From Promethearchaeota archaeon (GTDB taxonomy: Archaea > Asgardarchaeota > Lokiarchaeia > Sigyniarchaeales > SOKP01): 8,487 nt of DNA. The notes beneath the pieces were generated by a model, which made no database searches, had not been told where the DNA came from, and worked only from the letters and a program-made list of their open reading frames with translations. Both the position numbers and the translations under genes were made by a program. The stretch spans positions 1 to 8,487 of the forward strand of contig JAHLWE010000005.1 in the NCBI GenBank assembly GCA_019058135.1, written 5' to 3'. Shown piece after piece: positions 6,046 through 8,487 of the stretch. Numbering within the stretch: the stretch's first letter is position 1; the number at the start of each line of letters is the position of its first letter.

Positions 6046-6339
6046 ATGTTAAAAATGGCAAATATAGTTCGAAGTAAAAAAGCATTAGAAAATAAATATT
6101 TTTTATATGAAATTATTGATAAGAATTCAGGACTCACTATTTATGATTTAACAAAAAAAGTTGGATGGTCGGCAGGAAAAATTAATTATTATATTAAAAA
6201 ATTACTTAAAGATGGAATGATAAAAAATACTATTAGTATTGTTAATGGCAGAACCCATAAGTCTTATTTTTCCAAATCAATCAACGAATTTATTAATTGG
6301 AACAAAATAACTAATTTAAAAAAACCTATAAAAAAGTAA
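6046..6339 (+). CDS. Small winged-helix DNA-binding protein (97 aa)
   Basis: This is a 97-aa, very basic single-domain protein. Helix 1 spans about 11-25. The helix-turn-helix spans 29-57: SGLTIYDLTKKVG, then the recognition helix SAGKINYYIKKLLKDG. A wing at 58-77 (MIKNTISIVNGRTHKSYF) and a Lys-rich tail follow. The pattern fits ArsR/MarR-like winged-helix regulators, but I see no Cys metal site and no effector domain. The start could be Met1 or Met4 (base 6055). It is transcribed divergently from the 93-aa winged-helix gene. The two share fold and size but little sequence, so they are not recent duplicates. It converges on rmlD and ends just before a T6 tract. Its target is unknown; its own promoter region, which carries palindromes, is one candidate. 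Confidence 0.85.
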   Translation: MLKMANIVRSKKALENKYFLYEIIDKNSGLTIYDLTKKVGWSAGKINYYIKKLLKDGMIKNTISIVNGRTHKSYFSKSINEFINWNKITNLKKPIKK

Positions 6340-6344
6340 ATCAA

Positions 6345-6350
6345 TTTTTT
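6345..6350 (+). terminator. Poly-T terminator after the 97-aa winged-helix gene
   Basis: A T6 tract starts 6 nt after the TAA at 6337-6339. Archaeal RNA polymerase stops at such T-tracts without needing a hairpin. The position right after the stop supports this, but short T-runs are frequent in this sequence. Confidence 0.35.
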
Positions 6351-6364
6351 AATATTCAATTCTA

Positions 6365-6400
6365 CCAAAAGTGGCAGATCTGATAAGAGGTAACTTTTGG
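6365..6400. repeat. Relatively GC-rich inverted repeat between convergent genes
   Basis: CCAAAAGT (6365-6372) and ACTTTTGG (6393-6400) are perfect 8-bp complements around a 20-nt loop. The loop contains the 8-bp palindrome CAGATCTG (6375-6382). The segment stands out from its nearly pure A/T surroundings and lies between two poly-T tracts that probably end the flanking convergent genes. It could be a structured 3'-UTR, a small RNA or a protein-binding site; no known family was recognised. Confidence 0.45.
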
Positions 6401-6403
6401 CAT

Positions 6404-6422
6404 AAAAATTTACTTAAAAAAA
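6404..6422 (-). terminator. Poly-T terminator after rmlD
   Basis: On the minus strand the rmlD stop is followed at once by T7 (6416-6422) and then by T5 (6404-6408). Consecutive T-tracts right after the last gene of an operon fit archaeal intrinsic termination. Confidence 0.45.
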
Positions 6423-7322
6423 TTACAAATCTCTATGTTTTTTCATAAAATTTAAACCTTCATCTAAATTTAAAACCTTGAATTTATTTCCCAATATTTT
6501 TTTAAGCTTGGATATATTGAGTGAAGCATTTTTTGGTCTAATGGCTTTTTGTTTAAAAAATTTAATTGGTTGGATTAAATTTTGTGAAAAATTAAAAATT
6601 TTAGCACATTTTAATGCGATTTCATATCGATTGAGAGCACAATCTCCAACAGTATGAATAATTTCTGATTTATTATGGTCAATTAAATGTAATAAAATTT
6701 CTGCTAAGTTATTTGCTAAAGTTGGAGAATTTATTTGATCAGTAATAATATTTATTTTATTACCATTTTCTAGATTATTTAATATCCAAGTTATGAAATT
6801 TTTCCTATACGGATACCAACCATACAAAACAGCAGTTCTGCAAATTATATAATCAATTCCTGTTTCTGTAATGCGTTTTTCACCTTCAAATTTCGTTTTC
6901 GCATAGTAGTTTAATGGCTTAGGGTCTTCAGTTTCTGAATAATCTCCTTTTTTGCCATCAAAAACAAAATCTGTTGAGAGGAATATTATTTTTGAATTTA
7001 TTTTTTTGCATCCTAAAGCTACATTTTCAGTGCCAAGAATATTTAGATTATGAGCAAGTTTCTTCTTATCTTCGCATTCATCAACATTGGTATAGGCTGC
7101 AGTTAAAATAACAGTATTTGGGTTTATTTTTTTAATAGTCTCTATAGTTTTTTCCCTATTTGTTATGTCAATTCTCTTAAAATCAATCTCTTTTGGAATT
7201 GTATTATTTTGTATGTCTGAAGCAATTGGAATAAATTTATGGCTGTAATTTTCATTTTGAATATAGTGAATTAATTTACTTCCTAAGAACCCATTTGCTC
7301 CTATTATTAAAACTTTCTGCAA
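6423..7322 (-). CDS. rmlD: dTDP-4-dehydrorhamnose reductase (RmlD family)
   Basis: This 299-aa extended short-chain dehydrogenase/reductase should catalyse the last step of dTDP-L-rhamnose synthesis: NAD(P)H-dependent reduction of dTDP-4-dehydro-L-rhamnose in the cytosol. It has the Rossmann motif GANGFLG (8-14), LTAAYTNVDECE (73-84) as in RmlD proteins, LSTDFVFDG (115-123) with the active-site Thr, and the catalytic Y140-x3-K144. The C-terminal RPKNASLN (262-269) corresponds to the RmlD RPxNSxLD signature. Length is normal. The start is TTG at 7322: an in-frame TAA lies 9 bp upstream, no other Met precedes residue 293, and the first strand of the fold begins right after it. It follows rmlB by 39 bp and is the last gene of the operon. 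Related sugar-nucleotide reductases of this family cannot be fully excluded, but the operon makes RmlD the best reading. Confidence 0.9.
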   Translation of the reverse strand: MQKVLIIGANGFLGSKLIHYIQNENYSHKFIPIASDIQNNTIPKEIDFKRIDITNREKTIETIKKINPNTVILTAAYTNVDECEDKKKLAHNLNILGTENVALGCKKINSKIIFLSTDFVFDGKKGDYSETEDPKPLNYYAKTKFEGEKRITETGIDYIICRTAVLYGWYPYRKNFITWILNNLENGNKINIITDQINSPTLANNLAEILLHLIDHNKSEIIHTVGDCALNRYEIALKCAKIFNFSQNLIQPIKFFKQKAIRPKNASLNISKLKKILGNKFKVLNLDEGLNFMKKHRDL

Positions 7323-7361
7323 GATTTCTTAAAACCAATTTTTTATAAATAATTACAAGGT

Positions 7362-8384
7362 TTAACGGTACTTATACATTTTTTCATAATATTTGAGATA
7401 TTCTTCATTGATTATATGTTCTAACCAATCTTGATTTTGTAAATACCATTGCACTGTATTTTTTAATCCATCTTCAATATTAGTTTTTGGTTCCCAAGAT
7501 AACTCATTTTTAATTTTCTTAAAATTAATAGCGTATCTTAAATCATGCCCTGGTCTGTCTTTTACAAATTTTATTAGAGTTTCTGGTTTATTTAAAATCA
7601 ATAAAAGATTTTTAACTAAATCTAAATTCGAAATTTCAGAATTGCCCCCAATATTATAGATCTCTCCAGGAATTCCATGCTTTAAAACTAAAAATATTGC
7701 TTCACAATGATCTTCTACAAAAATCCAATCTCTTATATTTTGTCCAGTTCCATAAATTGGTAATTCTTGATTATTCATCGCGTTGTTGATCATTAAAGGT
7801 ATTAATTTTTCAGGAAATTGATAAGGACCGTAATTATTTGAACAACGGGTGATATTGACTGGTAAATTGAAAGTTTTAAAATATGAACGGACGATTAAAT
7901 CTGCCGATGCTTTACTTGCAGAATAAGGACTATTTGGTTTTAGTGGTAAGTCTTCAGTAAAAGCAGGATCTTTAAAATTTAACGATCCATAGACTTCATC
8001 GGTCGAGATTTGGATAAATTTTTTAATTTTTAATTTTTTTGCTACGTTCAATAAAGATTGAGTTCCTAAGATATTTGTTTTTATGAAAATATCCGGATTA
8101 TCAATAGACCTGTCTACATGTGTTTCTGCCGCAAAATTTACAATATAATCGATATTTTCATTCTTTACGACTTTTAGAATATGATTAAAATCACAAATAT
8201 CGCATTTATAAAATTTATATATTTTCTCATCAAAACCTTCAAATTCTATTAGATTTTCGGGATTTCCGGCATATGTTAAATAATCTACATTAATAACTTT
8301 ATAATTTTTATGAGTTTTTAATAGGTAATGTATAAAATTACTTCCAATAAAGCCCATGCCTCCAGAAACTAAAATCGATTCCAT
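7362..8384 (-). CDS. rmlB: dTDP-glucose 4,6-dehydratase (RmlB)
   Basis: This 340-aa extended SDR enzyme converts dTDP-D-glucose to dTDP-4-dehydro-6-deoxy-D-glucose, using tightly bound NAD+. It has GGMGFIGSN (8-16), FAAETHVDRSI (84-94), the catalytic TDE triad at T128-D129-E130, YSASK with Y154 and K158, and CSNNYGPYQFPEKLIPL (181-197), which is nearly invariant in RmlB. DRPGHDLRY (276-284) binds the nucleotide sugar. Full length with no missing residue. The ATG at 8384 has a good ribosome-binding sequence just upstream and places the Rossmann strand at the N-terminus. It lies 27 bp after the end of the rmlC-like gene and 39 bp before rmlD, so the three are probably one transcript. Its product feeds the RmlC epimerase and then RmlD. 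Confidence 0.97.
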   Translation of the reverse strand: MESILVSGGMGFIGSNFIHYLLKTHKNYKVINVDYLTYAGNPENLIEFEGFDEKIYKFYKCDICDFNHILKVVKNENIDYIVNFAAETHVDRSIDNPDIFIKTNILGTQSLLNVAKKLKIKKFIQISTDEVYGSLNFKDPAFTEDLPLKPNSPYSASKASADLIVRSYFKTFNLPVNITRCSNNYGPYQFPEKLIPLMINNAMNNQELPIYGTGQNIRDWIFVEDHCEAIFLVLKHGIPGEIYNIGGNSEISNLDLVKNLLLILNKPETLIKFVKDRPGHDLRYAINFKKIKNELSWEPKTNIEDGLKNTVQWYLQNQDWLEHIINEEYLKYYEKMYKYR

Positions 8385-8388
8385 TTTT

Positions 8389-8398
8389 CCTTTCTCCC
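8389..8398 (-). promoter_or_regulatory. rmlB: Ribosome-binding site of rmlB
   Basis: The minus strand reads GGGAGAAAGG, with GGAG 9 nt and AAAGG 4 nt before the ATG. GGAG matches the archaeal anti-Shine-Dalgarno end. A clear site here, unlike at the predicted leaderless genes, fits an internal gene of an operon. Confidence 0.55.
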
Positions 8399-8411
8399 AG
8401 TAATAAAATTT

Positions 8412-8487
8412 CTAACCCATTTTAATTTCCCAATCATAACCTATTTCTTTTGCATCGTATGGTAATCGATATTCATCTGGAGTATCA
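8412..8487 (-). CDS. rmlC: C-terminal end of dTDP-4-dehydrorhamnose 3,5-epimerase (RmlC), partial
   Basis: The last 24 codons and the TAG stop of a minus-strand gene that enters from the right edge. The readable tail, DEYRLPYDAKEIGYDWEIK, matches the usual end of RmlC proteins, where [RL]P[YW]xDPEIGxDW packs against the cupin barrel. RmlC epimerises C3 and C5 of the RmlB product before RmlD reduces it. The active-site residues (His/Asp/Tyr) lie outside the window. The 27-bp spacing to rmlB and the matching pathway step support the call despite the short sequence. Confidence 0.7.
   Translation of the reverse strand, partial: DTPDEYRLPYDAKEIGYDWEIKMG

Noticed and set aside
6375..6392. A C/D-box guide RNA near CTGATAAGAGG
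   Set aside because: A D-box-like CTGA is present, but no RTGATGA C box is found at suitable spacing.
6365..6400. The inverted repeat as ends of a small transposable element (MITE)
   Set aside because: It spans only 36 bp, has no target-site duplication and no second copy in the window.
1..8487. tRNA, rRNA, CRISPR array or insertion sequence
   Set aside because: No T-loop or anticodon-arm pattern, no regular spaced repeats, and no transposase or integrase motif on either strand.

Overview
The window is strongly AT-rich, with proteins rich in Lys, Ile and Asn. It looks archaeal and most likely comes from an Asgard (Lokiarchaeia-like) genome. The reasons are: a protein with four E2-like (UBC/RWD) folds and a C-terminal RING finger; a long winged-helix-repeat protein that resembles UFM1 ligase (UFL1)-type proteins; small winged-helix regulators; and archaeal TATA-type promoters placed for short or leaderless mRNAs. 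The lineage is an inference from gene content; no rRNA or other marker gene is present.

Layout, left to right. (1) Positions 2-2410, plus strand: the 3' part (at least 802 codons) of a large helical/winged-helix protein. Its reading frame is open to the left edge, so the true start lies outside. (2) Positions 2433-3242, minus: a complete HAD-IIA phosphatase, convergent with gene 1 across a 22-bp gap that forms a hairpin. (3) Positions 3593-5278, minus: the 561-aa tetra-UBC/RWD-RING protein, the most unusual gene here. Gaps of about 350 and 304 bp flank it; apart from promoter-like boxes and inverted repeats I see nothing in them. (4) Positions 5583-5864 (minus) and 6046-6339 (plus): two small winged-helix proteins transcribed divergently from a 181-bp region that carries palindromes. 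(5) Positions 6423-8487, minus: the end of a dTDP-L-rhamnose operon, in transcription order rmlC (last 24 codons only), rmlB, rmlD. Poly-T tracts and a relatively GC-rich inverted repeat separate it from gene (4).

How the genes may work together. rmlC-rmlB-rmlD convert dTDP-glucose to dTDP-L-rhamnose for surface glycans. The left half holds two proteins that recall eukaryotic ubiquitin/UFM1 machinery: a UFL1-like winged-helix repeat protein and a RING protein built on catalytically dead E2 folds, an architecture like that of FANCL. They are not in one operon: they face each other across a phosphatase gene. A joint role is therefore a hypothesis. No ubiquitin-like modifier, E1, catalytic E2 or deubiquitinase is visible in the window.

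No tRNA, rRNA, CRISPR array, insertion sequence or integrase was found.
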